NCBI RefSeq assembly: GCF_900078705.1
Contig: NZ_FKIF01000009.1
Coordinates: 186,001-250,000, forward strand
DNA length: 64,000 bases
Source of the DNA: Bordetella ansorpii
GTDB taxonomy: Bacteria; Pseudomonadota; Gammaproteobacteria; Burkholderiales; Burkholderiaceae_B
Direction of reading: 5' to 3'
Positions 1-8,600 of this stretch are shown here, in pieces. The notes below the pieces were generated by a model. It had not been told where the DNA came from. It saw nothing but the letters and a program-made list of their open reading frames with translations, and ran no database searches. Made by a program: the position numbers and the translations under genes. Each line of letters opens with the position of its first letter. Within the stretch, counting starts at the first letter, position 1.

Positions 1-501
1 AAGCCCGGCTTCAACCAGCACGAAGAAAACGGCGTCTCGGCCTTCGAAGACATCACCGAAAGCTCGTTCCCCGGCAAGTGGAAGGTCATCTACTTCTACC
101 CGAAGGACTTCACCTTCGTGTGCCCGACCGAAATCGTCGGCTTCGACAAGCTGGCCAAGGATTTCGAAGACCGCGACGCCGTCCTGCTGGGCGGTTCGTC
201 GGACAACGAATTCGTCAAGCTGGCATGGCGCCGTGAGCACCCGGACCTCAACAAGCTGGGCCACTACCAATTCGGCGACACCACCGGCTCGCTGATCGAC
301 CAACTGGGCGTGCGCGAGAAGGGCGCTGGCGTGGCGCTGCGCGCCACCTTCATCGTCGATCCGGACAACACGATCCAGCACGTTTCGGTGAACAACCTGA
401 ACGTCGGCCGTAACCCCGAGGAAGTCCTGCGTCTGCTGGACGGCCTGCAAACCGACGAGCTGTGCCCGTGCAACCGCACGGTCGGCGGCGACACGCTGTA
501 A
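1..501 (+). CDS. ahpC: Alkyl hydroperoxide reductase C (2-Cys peroxiredoxin), 5' end cut by the window
   Basis: This is the cytoplasmic peroxidase that reduces H2O2 and organic hydroperoxides. The frame is open from base 1 and gives 166 residues. The family is usually about 182 long, so roughly 16 N-terminal residues and the start codon lie outside the window. The peroxidatic cysteine sits in the FVCPTE motif (fragment residue 41). The C-terminal CPC pair (residues 155 and 157) carries the resolving cysteine. ahpD follows on the same strand after 58 bp. The pairing of ahpC with ahpD rather than ahpF suggests that AhpC is recharged through AhpD and a lipoamide-type donor; that is inferred from the family and not shown here. 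Identification is firm. Confidence 0.96.
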   Translation, partial: KPGFNQHEENGVSAFEDITESSFPGKWKVIYFYPKDFTFVCPTEIVGFDKLAKDFEDRDAVLLGGSSDNEFVKLAWRREHPDLNKLGHYQFGDTTGSLIDQLGVREKGAGVALRATFIVDPDNTIQHVSVNNLNVGRNPEEVLRLLDGLQTDELCPCNRTVGGDTL

Positions 502-512
502 GCAATACGCTG

Positions 513-536
513 GCCCGGTTCGTCCGGGCTTTTCTT
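513..536 (+). terminator. Hairpin with U-tract between ahpC and ahpD (terminator or attenuator)
   Basis: The arms GCCCGG (513-518) and CCGGGC (524-529) enclose a 5-nt loop and are followed directly by TTTTCTT (530-536). This is a standard intrinsic-terminator layout. It lies inside a 58-bp gap between two co-directional, functionally linked genes, so partial termination that keeps ahpC mRNA more abundant than ahpD is a plausible role (inference). Confidence 0.7.
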
Positions 537-559
537 GCTCCAGAATATAGGTAAAAGCT

Positions 560-1078
560 ATGGAATTCCTCTCTACCATCAAGGAACAACTGCCGGATTG
601 GGCGAAGGACATCCGCCTGAATCTGGATTCCGTCATCGCCCGCTCCACGCTGGCGCCGGAGGATGCGCTGGGCGCTGCCCTGGCCGCCGCCTTCGCCGCG
701 CGCAGCCCGTTCCTGGTCGACGCCTTCAAGGGCGCGCTGTCCGAGACCGACGCGAACGCCGCGCTGACCGCCGCGACGCTGATGGGCATGAACAACGTCT
801 GGTATCCGTACGTCGAGATGTCGGGCGACGCCCAGTTGAAGACGCTGCCGGCCCAGTTGCGCATGAACGCCTACGCCACCCATGGCGGCGTGGACAAGAA
901 GCGCTTCGAACTGTTCGCCCTGGTGGCGTCGATCATCGGCAAGTGCCACTTCTGCATCCAGTCGCACTTCGAGAACCTGCGCAAGGACGGCTTCAGCTCC
1001 GAGCAATTGCGTGACGCCGGCCGCATCGCGGCGGTGGTCAACGCTGCTGCCCAGGCGCTGGCGGCGCAAGGCAAGTAA
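560..1078 (+). CDS. ahpD: Alkylhydroperoxidase AhpD (carboxymuconolactone decarboxylase fold)
   Basis: The 172-residue protein matches AhpD in length and in its redox centre. The CHFC motif (Cys129, Cys132) is followed four residues later by His136 (C-I-Q-S-H), the thiol/histidine signature of the family. In characterised systems AhpD passes electrons from a lipoylated protein to AhpC. The start codon at 560 has AGGT about 9 nt upstream. The gene follows ahpC after a hairpin at 513-536 and probably receives read-through transcription from it. No ahpF is visible next to the pair. Confidence 0.95.
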   Translation: MEFLSTIKEQLPDWAKDIRLNLDSVIARSTLAPEDALGAALAAAFAARSPFLVDAFKGALSETDANAALTAATLMGMNNVWYPYVEMSGDAQLKTLPAQLRMNAYATHGGVDKKRFELFALVASIIGKCHFCIQSHFENLRKDGFSSEQLRDAGRIAAVVNAAAQALAAQGK

Positions 1079-1129
1079 GAAGCCGCGGGCCACGCCCGTT
1101 CGGCCCGCCGCCTCGCATTGCACGGCTTC

Positions 1130-1162
1130 GGTCCCTTGGACATGGCGCATGTCCAAGGGACC
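1130..1162. repeat. Perfect 15-bp-arm palindrome downstream of ahpD
   Basis: The arm GGTCCCTTGGACATG (1130-1144) and its exact reverse complement (1148-1162) are separated by only GCG. There is no T-run on either side, so it is not a textbook intrinsic terminator, although it could stabilise the ahpD mRNA end. The 11-mer GCGCATGTCCA is repeated directly at 1145-1155 and again just after the second arm (from 1163). It may be a REP-like dispersed element; that needs a genome-wide copy count. Confidence 0.6.
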
Positions 1163-1298
1163 GCGCATGTCCAGGCTGATCAAGTCTTGCGAAGGCGTGC
1201 CGCCGCACGACCTCGAACCGCACGGCCACGGCGGCATGTACGGCATCCGATCCGGCGCAGGCCGTGGCGAGGATGACCACCGGCATGGCAGGCAAGCC

Positions 1299-1442
1299 TC
1301 AGCGGCACAGCCATGCGCCATCCGCCAGGGCCAGGGCGAGACCGGGGTCGAGCCAGGCAAGAAACACCACGGCCAGCAGCAGCGCCCCCGCCGTGGCCAG
1401 CGCGCCGCGCGTCCCCCAGGTCACGATGCGGCGGTCCATCAT
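1299..1442 (-). CDS. Putative 47-residue single-span membrane protein, overlapping the MFS gene
   Basis: Two consecutive ATG codons (1437-1442) start a 47-residue frame that overlaps the stop codon of the upstream MFS transporter (ATGATGA arrangement), the layout of translational coupling. The peptide has a basic N-terminus (MMDRRIV) and one hydrophobic span of about 17-20 residues (from about residue 13 to 31), followed by a short polar tail ending DGAWLCR. I do not recognise the family. Small accessory proteins encoded next to transporters are known, but a functional link here is inference. The frame could be chance in such GC-rich DNA. Confidence 0.4.
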   Translation of the reverse strand: MMDRRIVTWGTRGALATAGALLLAVVFLAWLDPGLALALADGAWLCR

Positions 1443-2668
1443 GAGGCGATCCCGGCCGTGCTCGCCTGCGGCGAAGGCCGGTCGTCGATCGGCCAATGCA
1501 CCCACGCCGCCATCAGGCCCAAGGCGATCGACGCCATCCATATCAGGTCGTAGGACCGGTACGCGTCGTACACGAGGCTGCCCAGCCATACCCCCAGGAA
1601 ACCGCCAATCTGGTGCCCCAGAAACACCAGGCCGAAGAGCGTACCGATATAGCGCACCCCGAAGATGCGGGACAGCACGCCGTTGGTCAGCGGAACGGTC
1701 CCCAGCCATAGAAAACCCATGACCGCCGAAAAGGCGTAGGCGCTGAAAGGCGTGACGGGGACGGCCACGAAGACCGCGATGGCGAGGGTCCGCGCCACGT
1801 ACAGCGCGCTGAGCACCTGGCGCGGCGGCCATCGGCCGCCCAGGCGCGCGCAGGCGTAATTGCCGAAAATGTTGGCCAGCGCGATGATGGCCAGCGTGGC
1901 GCCGGCCTGTCCCACGCTCAGGCCCCGTTCGGCCAGATAGGCGGGCATGTGGGTCGCGATGAACGCCAGTTGGAACCCGCATGCCGTGAATCCGACGTTC
2001 AGCAGCCAGAAGTCCCGATGGCGCAGGGCCTGGCCGATGGCGGCCGCCATCGACGGCTGCGCAACCGCGATGCCGGCGGCGCCGCGCCCCGAGCGGTCGC
2101 GCAACAGCACGGCCAGCGGCGCCAGCGCAAGCAGGCACACGCCCAGCACGACCGCCGCGTGTTGCCAATCGGCGCGTTCGAGCAGCCCCTGGGCCACGGG
2201 CACCATGCAGAACTGGCCCAGCCCGCCCAGCGCGCCTGCCACCGCCATTGCCCAGGCGCGCTGCCCCTCGGGAAAAATCCGGCTGAGGGCGCCGTACACC
2301 GTGCCGAAAGCCGTGCCGGACAGCGCCATCCCTATCAATACGCCATGGGTCAGCGCAAACGCGCCCGGGGTGCCGGCATGGGCCATCAAGACCAGGCCGC
2401 CGGCGTAGGCCAGCAAGCCGAGCGCCAGGACCTTTGCCGACCCATGGCGGTCGGCCACCATGCCGGTGAAAGGCTGGGCCAGGCCCCACACCAGGTTCTG
2501 CACCGCCAGCGCCAGGCCGAATGCCTCGCGCGGCCAACCCTGCGTGGATACGACGGGTTGCAGGAAAAGCCCCTGGACGTGCCGCACGCCCAGCGCGGCG
2601 CCCATGATGGCGCCGGCGGCGATGACGATCAGCCAGCGGTGGCGGAGGACTTCGGTGGGCTGCGGCAT
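1439..2668 (-). CDS. MFS transporter (oxalate/formate antiporter-like or monocarboxylate type)
   Basis: The 409-residue protein of the major facilitator superfamily has about 12 hydrophobic segments. The loop between helices 2 and 3 carries the MFS-type motif GMVADRHGSAK. The family fold and the string of Gly-rich helices (MGAALGVRHVQG, GFLWLGTVPLTNG) recall the small-organic-anion members, but the substrate cannot be read from sequence. I chose the ATG at 2668 (MPQPTEV) over the upstream ATG at 2707 because AGGA lies about 12 nt ahead of it and the longer form adds only a Pro-rich stretch. The stop codon overlaps the start of a 47-residue membrane ORF. Confidence 0.85.
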   Translation of the reverse strand: MPQPTEVLRHRWLIVIAAGAIMGAALGVRHVQGLFLQPVVSTQGWPREAFGLALAVQNLVWGLAQPFTGMVADRHGSAKVLALGLLAYAGGLVLMAHAGTPGAFALTHGVLIGMALSGTAFGTVYGALSRIFPEGQRAWAMAVAGALGGLGQFCMVPVAQGLLERADWQHAAVVLGVCLLALAPLAVLLRDRSGRGAAGIAVAQPSMAAAIGQALRHRDFWLLNVGFTACGFQLAFIATHMPAYLAERGLSVGQAGATLAIIALANIFGNYACARLGGRWPPRQVLSALYVARTLAIAVFVAVPVTPFSAYAFSAVMGFLWLGTVPLTNGVLSRIFGVRYIGTLFGLVFLGHQIGGFLGVWLGSLVYDAYRSYDLIWMASIALGLMAAWVHWPIDDRPSPQASTAGIAS

Positions 2669-2860
2669 GGCGGGGCGGGTTCCTGGCCAGGGTGGTGGGA
2701 CGTGCATCGCCCACGTCCGTGCCGCCTGTCCCCTCGGGGCAGGTGCGGCGCGGCGGGCAGTGCACGGCCAGTCTGCCCGCCCGCCGGCGGACCATCAAGA
2801 AATTGTCCTAGGAACAGCGTTCATGGGCCGCAGTCCGCCACGGCCGCCGCCCTGTCCGGC

Positions 2861-3214
2861 TCAGTCGCTGGACCAGACCGCCAGTTCGTAGCCGTCCGGA
2901 TCGATGAAGTGGAAGCGGCGGCCGCCCGGAAAGGAAAACACCGGGCGGCTGATGGTGGCGCCCATGGCCTCGAGGCTGTTCTGGGTCGAGGCCAGGTCAT
3001 CGGCATAGAGAATGACCAGCGGGCCGCCCGGTTTGACGGGTTCGCCGGTGGTGAAGCCGCCGGTCAGCCGGCCATCGGTGAATTCGGTATAGGTCGGGCC
3101 ATGATCGGTGAACGTCCAGCCGAACACATTCCCGTAGAAGGTCTTGCTGCGCGCCATGTCGCTGACGTTGAACTCGATGTTGTCGATCTGGCGGTCCTGT
3201 CCTCGCGTACCCAT
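2861..3214 (-). CDS. VOC (glyoxalase/bleomycin-resistance) family protein
   Basis: The 117-residue single-domain protein has the beta-alpha-beta-beta-beta repeats of the vicinal-oxygen-chelate fold. It opens with IEFNVSDMARSKTFYGNVFG and closes with FHFIDPDGYELAVWS, both typical of predicted glyoxalase-like proteins. A strong GGAGG precedes the ATG. The substrate is unknown; relatives are usually annotated only as VOC proteins. It is transcribed divergently from murI across a 106-bp gap. The fold assignment is firm and the function is not. Confidence 0.85.
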   Translation of the reverse strand: MGTRGQDRQIDNIEFNVSDMARSKTFYGNVFGWTFTDHGPTYTEFTDGRLTGGFTTGEPVKPGGPLVILYADDLASTQNSLEAMGATISRPVFSFPGGRRFHFIDPDGYELAVWSSD

Positions 3215-3320
3215 GCGTCCTCCTCGCTGAGATTGATCCGATCTTCGATTACATCATGCACAGGGCGGCGTCTCGGGCGTGGCGGCGTAGAATGACGCTT
3301 TTCCCCCGCCCAGCCTCTCG

Positions 3321-4142
3321 ATGCCTCCGCTCTCCGACGTCCGCCCCATCGGCATCTACGACTCGGGCGCGGGAGGGCTGAGCACCCTGCGCGACATCCG
3401 CCACGCCCTGCCGGACGAGCCGCTGGTCTACGTCGCCGATTCGGCCCATCTGCCCTACGGGGAAAAATCCCAGGAATTTCTCGAACGGCGCGCGCTGGCC
3501 ATCGCGGACTACTTCGTCTCGCGCCACGCCCGCGCCATCGCGGTCGCCTGCAATACGGCCACCGCGGCGGCCATCGGCACGATACGCGCGCACCATCCCG
3601 ACCTGGTCGTCGTGGGCATCGAACCCGCCATCAAGCCAGCGGCGCAACTCAGCCGCACAGGCGTGATCGGCGTCTTCGCCACCCATGGCACGCTGGCCAG
3701 CCCGCGCTTCGCCGCGCTGGCGCAACGGGCGGCTTCGGGCGCCCGGGTCGTGCTGCGGCCCTGCCCCGACTGGGTACTGCTGGTGGAGAACGGACAACTG
3801 GACGACGATGCCGCGCGCGCCGCCGTGGATAGCGCGGCGACCGCGCTGCTGGACGCAGGCGCGGACGTGCTGGTGCTGGGCTGCACGCACTTTCCTTTCC
3901 TGCTGCCCATGCTGCGGCAGCGCGTCGGACCCGATTTTCCCATCATCGAGCCTGGCCCGGCGCTGGCCAGGCAACTGGCGTACCGGCTGCGCACCGAGGC
4001 GCCCGCGCTGGTGGCACCGGCGGGATACGCCGGCGGCTGCGAACTGCTGACCAGCGGCGACGCCAGCCGCCTGGGCGAGCAGGCGATGCAGTTGCTGCAA
4101 TGGGACCTGCCTGCTGAACGACTGCCGGCCACCTGGCGTTGA
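3321..4142 (+). CDS. murI: Glutamate racemase
   Basis: MurI interconverts L- and D-glutamate in the cytoplasm to supply D-Glu for peptidoglycan. The 273-residue protein carries both catalytic cysteines in their classic contexts: Cys77 in ACNTAT and Cys188 in GCTHFPF, with His190 beside the second. The N-terminal IYDSGAGGLS motif is the family signature. It is followed convergently by ispF, with 152 bp between the stop codons. No cell-wall operon is attached, so it is probably a single-gene unit. Confidence 0.95.
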   Translation: MPPLSDVRPIGIYDSGAGGLSTLRDIRHALPDEPLVYVADSAHLPYGEKSQEFLERRALAIADYFVSRHARAIAVACNTATAAAIGTIRAHHPDLVVVGIEPAIKPAAQLSRTGVIGVFATHGTLASPRFAALAQRAASGARVVLRPCPDWVLLVENGQLDDDAARAAVDSAATALLDAGADVLVLGCTHFPFLLPMLRQRVGPDFPIIEPGPALARQLAYRLRTEAPALVAPAGYAGGCELLTSGDASRLGEQAMQLLQWDLPAERLPATWR

Positions 4143-4294
4143 TTCGCCAGGGAAGCCTCGCCGCCCTTGAAAGACAGCGCGAGCGCCGGGCAGGCCCCCC
4201 CGACGCCGGCAGCCGCCGTCACGCGCCAAGGCGCCTTCACGCCTGAAAAGCTCGGCGGCGGCGTCGCGCGGCGCCAAGCCGCTGACACCGGCGA

Positions 4295-4789
4295 TCAGGC
4301 CGGCTCGATACGTCCCAGCAGCACGACCGTCGTCGCCGCGATCCCCTCCTTGCGGCCCAGGAACCCCAGGCTTTCGTTGGTCTTGGCCTTGATGTTGACG
4401 TCGCCCTCGCTCAGGCCCAGGTCGGCGGCGATGTTGCGCACCATGGCGGTGGCATGCGGGCCGATCTTGGGCGCCTGGGCGTGGATCGTGGCGTCCACGT
4501 TGACGGGCTGCCAGCCGGCCCGCCGGACCTTTTCGGCGGCCGCGCGCAGCAGCACGCGGCTGTCCGCGCCGCGGTATTGCGGATCGGTATCGGGGAAGTG
4601 GCGGCCGATGTCGCCCAGGCCCGCGCCGCCCAGCAACGCGTCGGTGATGGCGTGCAGCAGCGCGTCGGCGTCGGAATGGCCCAACAGGCCATGAGTGTGC
4701 GGGATGGCGACGCCGCCCAGGATCAGCGGGCGGCCCTCCACCAGGGCGTGCACGTCGAACCCCTGGCCGACACGGAAGGGAATGGTCAT
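4295..4789 (-). CDS. ispF: 2-C-methyl-D-erythritol 2,4-cyclodiphosphate synthase
   Basis: IspF performs the fifth step of the MEP isoprenoid pathway, cyclising CDP-ME 2-phosphate with loss of CMP. The 164-residue product has the metal ligands Asp12 and His14 (GFDVHAL) and His46 (ADALLHA), plus the C-terminal TTVVLLGR. The ATG at 4789 was chosen because GGAGA lies 8-9 nt upstream and the family N-terminus begins here; an upstream in-frame ATG at 4909 has no family support. ispD lies 154 bp upstream on the same strand, so the two MEP genes are adjacent but separate, not fused as in some bacteria. Confidence 0.95.
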   Translation of the reverse strand: MTIPFRVGQGFDVHALVEGRPLILGGVAIPHTHGLLGHSDADALLHAITDALLGGAGLGDIGRHFPDTDPQYRGADSRVLLRAAAEKVRRAGWQPVNVDATIHAQAPKIGPHATAMVRNIAADLGLSEGDVNIKAKTNESLGFLGRKEGIAATTVVLLGRIEPA

Positions 4790-4943
4790 CGATGTTTCTC
4801 CTGTCGCTGCGCGACATCCAGCCCGGGCAGGCGAGCGCCCGCCTCGGACAGCCAAGCAGGAACGCCGAAACGCAGGCCCGGACGCCGGCCGGCGGCCTCC
4901 TTCCCACATCCTTCCGTTTCGGACGGGCGGCGAGCGGGTCTGC

Positions 4944-5642
4944 TCACAACCATCGTTCCATCAATTCGAAATCGTCAGGCCACGTGACCTTGAAATTGCG
5001 GGCCTCGCCGGTGACCAGGCACGGCGCGTGACCGGCGGCCTCGATCGCCGAGGCCTCGTCCGTGACGGCCAGGCCGCCCTGCACGGCGGCGGCCAGGCAC
5101 CGGCCCAGCAAACCGGCCCGGAACATCTGCGGTGTCTGCGCCAGCCACAAGCCCTGCCGGTCCACCGTGCGGGCCACGCGGCAGGGGTCTTGCGCCGAAC
5201 CGCCCGCCTTCACCGTATCGGCCACCGGCAGCGCCAACAGACCGCCCACCGGATCGGCCAGGCAGGCGTCGATCAGGCGGGCCAGCGCGGCCGGCGTCAG
5301 GCCGGGGCGGGCCGCATCATGCACCAGCACCCAGTCGTGCTCGCCCGCGCCGCTGTCGGCCAGGGCATTGGCCACGGTGCCGGCGCGCGTGGCGCCGCCG
5401 CACGGGCGCCATACGGTGCGCGGCAGGCCTTGCAACGCTTCCTCGACCCAGCCGTCGCCGGCCGACACGGCCACGCGGACCTGGGCGATGCGGTCGTCGG
5501 CCAGCAACGCCCGCACGGCGCGCCGCAGCATGGGCTGGCCGTCCAGCAGGCGATATTGCTTGGGAAGGGCCTGGGCGCCGGGCTGACTGGCGCGGGCGCC
5601 CACGCCCGCGGCGGGCACGATGGCGATAAGAGTGTCGGACAT
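4944..5642 (-). CDS. ispD: 2-C-methyl-D-erythritol 4-phosphate cytidylyltransferase
   Basis: IspD couples MEP to CTP in the third step of the MEP pathway. The 232-residue protein shows the nucleotidyltransferase P-loop region PAAGVGARA, with LPKQY after it, then VHDAARPG and the C-terminal TDEASAIEA and VTWPDDFEL segments, all in order. It is transcribed divergently from mfd with only 29 bp between start codons, so the two promoters must overlap. ispF follows downstream. Confidence 0.95.
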   Translation of the reverse strand: MSDTLIAIVPAAGVGARASQPGAQALPKQYRLLDGQPMLRRAVRALLADDRIAQVRVAVSAGDGWVEEALQGLPRTVWRPCGGATRAGTVANALADSGAGEHDWVLVHDAARPGLTPAALARLIDACLADPVGGLLALPVADTVKAGGSAQDPCRVARTVDRQGLWLAQTPQMFRAGLLGRCLAAAVQGGLAVTDEASAIEAAGHAPCLVTGEARNFKVTWPDDFELMERWL

Positions 5643-5655
5643 GGTGCCGGGATTT

Positions 5656-5661
5656 TATAAT
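5656..5661 (+). promoter_or_regulatory. Candidate -10 box (TATAAT) just upstream of mfd
   Basis: A perfect TATAAT lies 10 bp before the mfd ATG at 5672. No convincing -35 is visible 16-18 bp upstream. If used, transcription would start within a few bases of the ATG and give an almost leaderless mRNA. That fits the absence of a Shine-Dalgarno sequence in front of mfd. Confidence 0.4.
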
Positions 5662-5671
5662 CTTCGACCTG

Positions 5672-8600
5672 ATGTCCGATTCCTCATCCTCCTCCGCGGC
5701 GCACCAGGGCTTGCCCGCCACCGCCGCCACGCTTCTCGCCCTCAAACCCGGCGCCCGGTACGCGCAACCGCGGCCGCCCGGCTCGGCCGATGGCTGGCTG
5801 CTGGCCGACCTGGCCAGGCAGGCCGGCCGGCCGCTGGTGGTCTTCACCGCGGATCCCCTCGAGGCCCAGCGCCTGGCCGAGGAGATCCCGCTGTACGCCC
5901 CGCAGTTGCGCGTGCGCCAGTTGCCCGACTGGGAAACCCTGCCGTACGACGCGTTCTCGCCGCACCAGGACCTGATCTCGCAACGCCTGCACACGCTGCA
6001 TGCGCTGATGCAGCGGGAAGTCGACGTGCTGACGGTGCCGGTGACCACCGCGCTGTACCGCGTGGCGCCGCCGGCCTTCCTGGCGGCCTACACGTTCTCG
6101 TTCCGCCAGAAGGACACGCTGGACGAGGCCGCCCTGCGCGCGCAGCTCACGCTGGCCAATTACACCCACGTCACGCAGGTCACCGCGCCCGGCGAATTCT
6201 GCCTGCGCGGCGGCCTGATCGACCTGTTCCCGATGGGGTCGGTGCTGCCCTACCGGCTGGACCTGTTCGACAACGAGATCGAATCCATCCGCAGCTTCGA
6301 CGTGGACACCCAGCGCAGCCTGTACCCGGTGCGCGACGTGCAACTGCTGCCGGGCCGCGAATTCCCGATGGACGAGGAATCGCGCAACCGCTTCCGCGCG
6401 CGCTTTCGCGAAGTGTTCGAGGGCGATCCCTCGCGCGCCATGCCGTATCGCGACATCGGCAACGGCATCGCCTTCGCCGGGGTCGAGTACTACCTGCCGC
6501 TGTTCTTCGACCAGACGGCCACGCTGTTCGACTACCTGGCCCCGGGCACCATCACGGTCACGCTGGGCGATATCGACGACGCCGTCACGCGCTTCGGCCA
6601 GGACACGGCCAGCCGCTACAGCTTCCTGAAGAGCGACCGCGAGCGGCCCGTGCTGCCGCCCGAGGCGCTGTTCCTGGACAAGGAAGGCCTGTTCGGGCAT
6701 TTCCGCGATTTCCCGCGCCTGGTGCTGGGCGGCGAACGCAGCCATCCCGATTTCGCCGCCGCGCCGGATGTCAGCATCTCGCGCCGGGCCGACGACCCGG
6801 TGATGCGGCTGCGCGCCCTGCTGGCGCGCGCCGACCTGCGCGTGCTGCTGTGCGCCGACTCGGCCGGCCGCCGCGAGACGCTGGCGCAGATGCTGGCCGA
6901 GCACGGCATCGCCCCGGCAGTGCAGACCGATTCGGTGCAGGCCTTCCTGGACGCCGATGCCCGTTTCGGCCTGGCGGTGGCGCCGCTGTCAGCGGGCTTT
7001 CTCATCCCCGGCGCCGGCCTGGCCTTCCTGACCGAGAACGACCTCTATCCCGGCCATACCGCCTCGCGCCGCGGCCGCCGTGCGCAGGAGCGCACCAGCA
7101 ACGTCGAAGCCATGGTGCGCGACCTGGCCGAGCTGCGCGCGGGCGACCCGGTGGTGCATGCCCAGCACGGCATCGGCCGCTATCACGGCCTGGTCAACAT
7201 GGACATGGGCGAAGGCGAGATGGAGTTCCTGCATCTCGAGTACGCCAACGGCAGCACGCTGTACGTGCCGGTCTCGCAATTGCACGTGATCGCCCGCTAC
7301 AGCGGCGCCGATCCCGAAGCCGCGCCGCTGCACCAGTTGGGCTCGGGCCAATGGGACAAGGCGCGCCGCAAGGCGGCCAGGCAGGTGCGCGACACCGCGG
7401 CCGAACTGCTGGCGCTGTACGCGCAGCGCGCCGCGCGCGAGGGTTTCTCGTTCAAGCTGCCGCTGGGCGACTACGAGGCCTTCGCCGAAGGCTTCGGCTT
7501 CGAGGAAACGCCCGACCAGTCGGCCGCCATCCAGGCCGTCATCATGGACATGACCTCGGGCCGGCCCATGGACCGCCTGGTGTGCGGCGACGTGGGCTTC
7601 GGCAAGACCGAGGTGGCGCTGCGCGCCGCCTTCCTGGCCATCGCCAACGGCAAGCAGGTCGCCCTGCTGTGCCCCACCACGCTGCTGGCCGAACAGCACG
7701 CGCAGACCTTCGCCGACCGCTTCGCCGACTGGCCGGTGCGCGTGGTGGAACTGTCGCGCTTCCGCTCGGCCAAGGAAGTGGCCACGGCCATCGAGGGCAT
7801 CAACGACGGCCGCGTCGACATCGTCATCGGCACGCACAAGATCCTGTCCAAGGACGTGCAGTTCAAGCGCCTGGGCCTGGTCATCATCGACGAGGAACAC
7901 CGTTTCGGCGTGCGCCAGAAAGAGGCATTGAAGTCGCTGCGCGCCGAGGTCGACGTGCTGACGCTGACCGCCACCCCCATTCCGCGCACACTGGGCATGT
8001 CGCTCGAAGGCATCCGCGACTTCTCCGTCATCGCCACCGCGCCGCAGAAGCGCCTGGCGATCAAGACCTTCGTGCGGCGCGAGGACGGCAGCACCATCCG
8101 CGAAGCCCTGCTGCGCGAATTGAAGCGCGGCGGCCAGGCGTATTTCCTGCACAACGAAGTCGAGACCATCCACAACCGCCGCGCCCGCCTCGAAGAGCTG
8201 GTGCCCGAGGCGCGCGTGGGCGTGGCGCACGGCCAGATGCCCGAGCGCGAGCTGGAACAGGTGATGAAGGGGTTCTACCAGCAGCGCTTCAACGTACTGC
8301 TGTGCACGACCATCATCGAGACCGGCATCGACGTGCCCTCGGCCAACACCATCGTCATCCACCGCGCCGACCGCTTCGGCCTGGCCCAGTTGCACCAGTT
8401 GCGGGGCCGCGTCGGCCGCTCGCATCACCAGGCCTATGCCTATCTGCTGACGCCGGGCGAGGACGCCATCACGGCCAACGCCAAGAAGCGCCTGGAAGCC
8501 ATCCAGGCGATGGAAGAACTGGGCTCGGGCTTTTACCTGGCGATGCACGACCTGGAGATCCGCGGCACGGGCGAGATCCTGGGCGACTCGCAGTCCGGCA

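Noticed and set aside
1130-1162. Intrinsic terminator of ahpD
   Set aside because: The stem is perfect but has no U-tract on either strand and the 3-base loop is tight. It is kept as a repeat instead.
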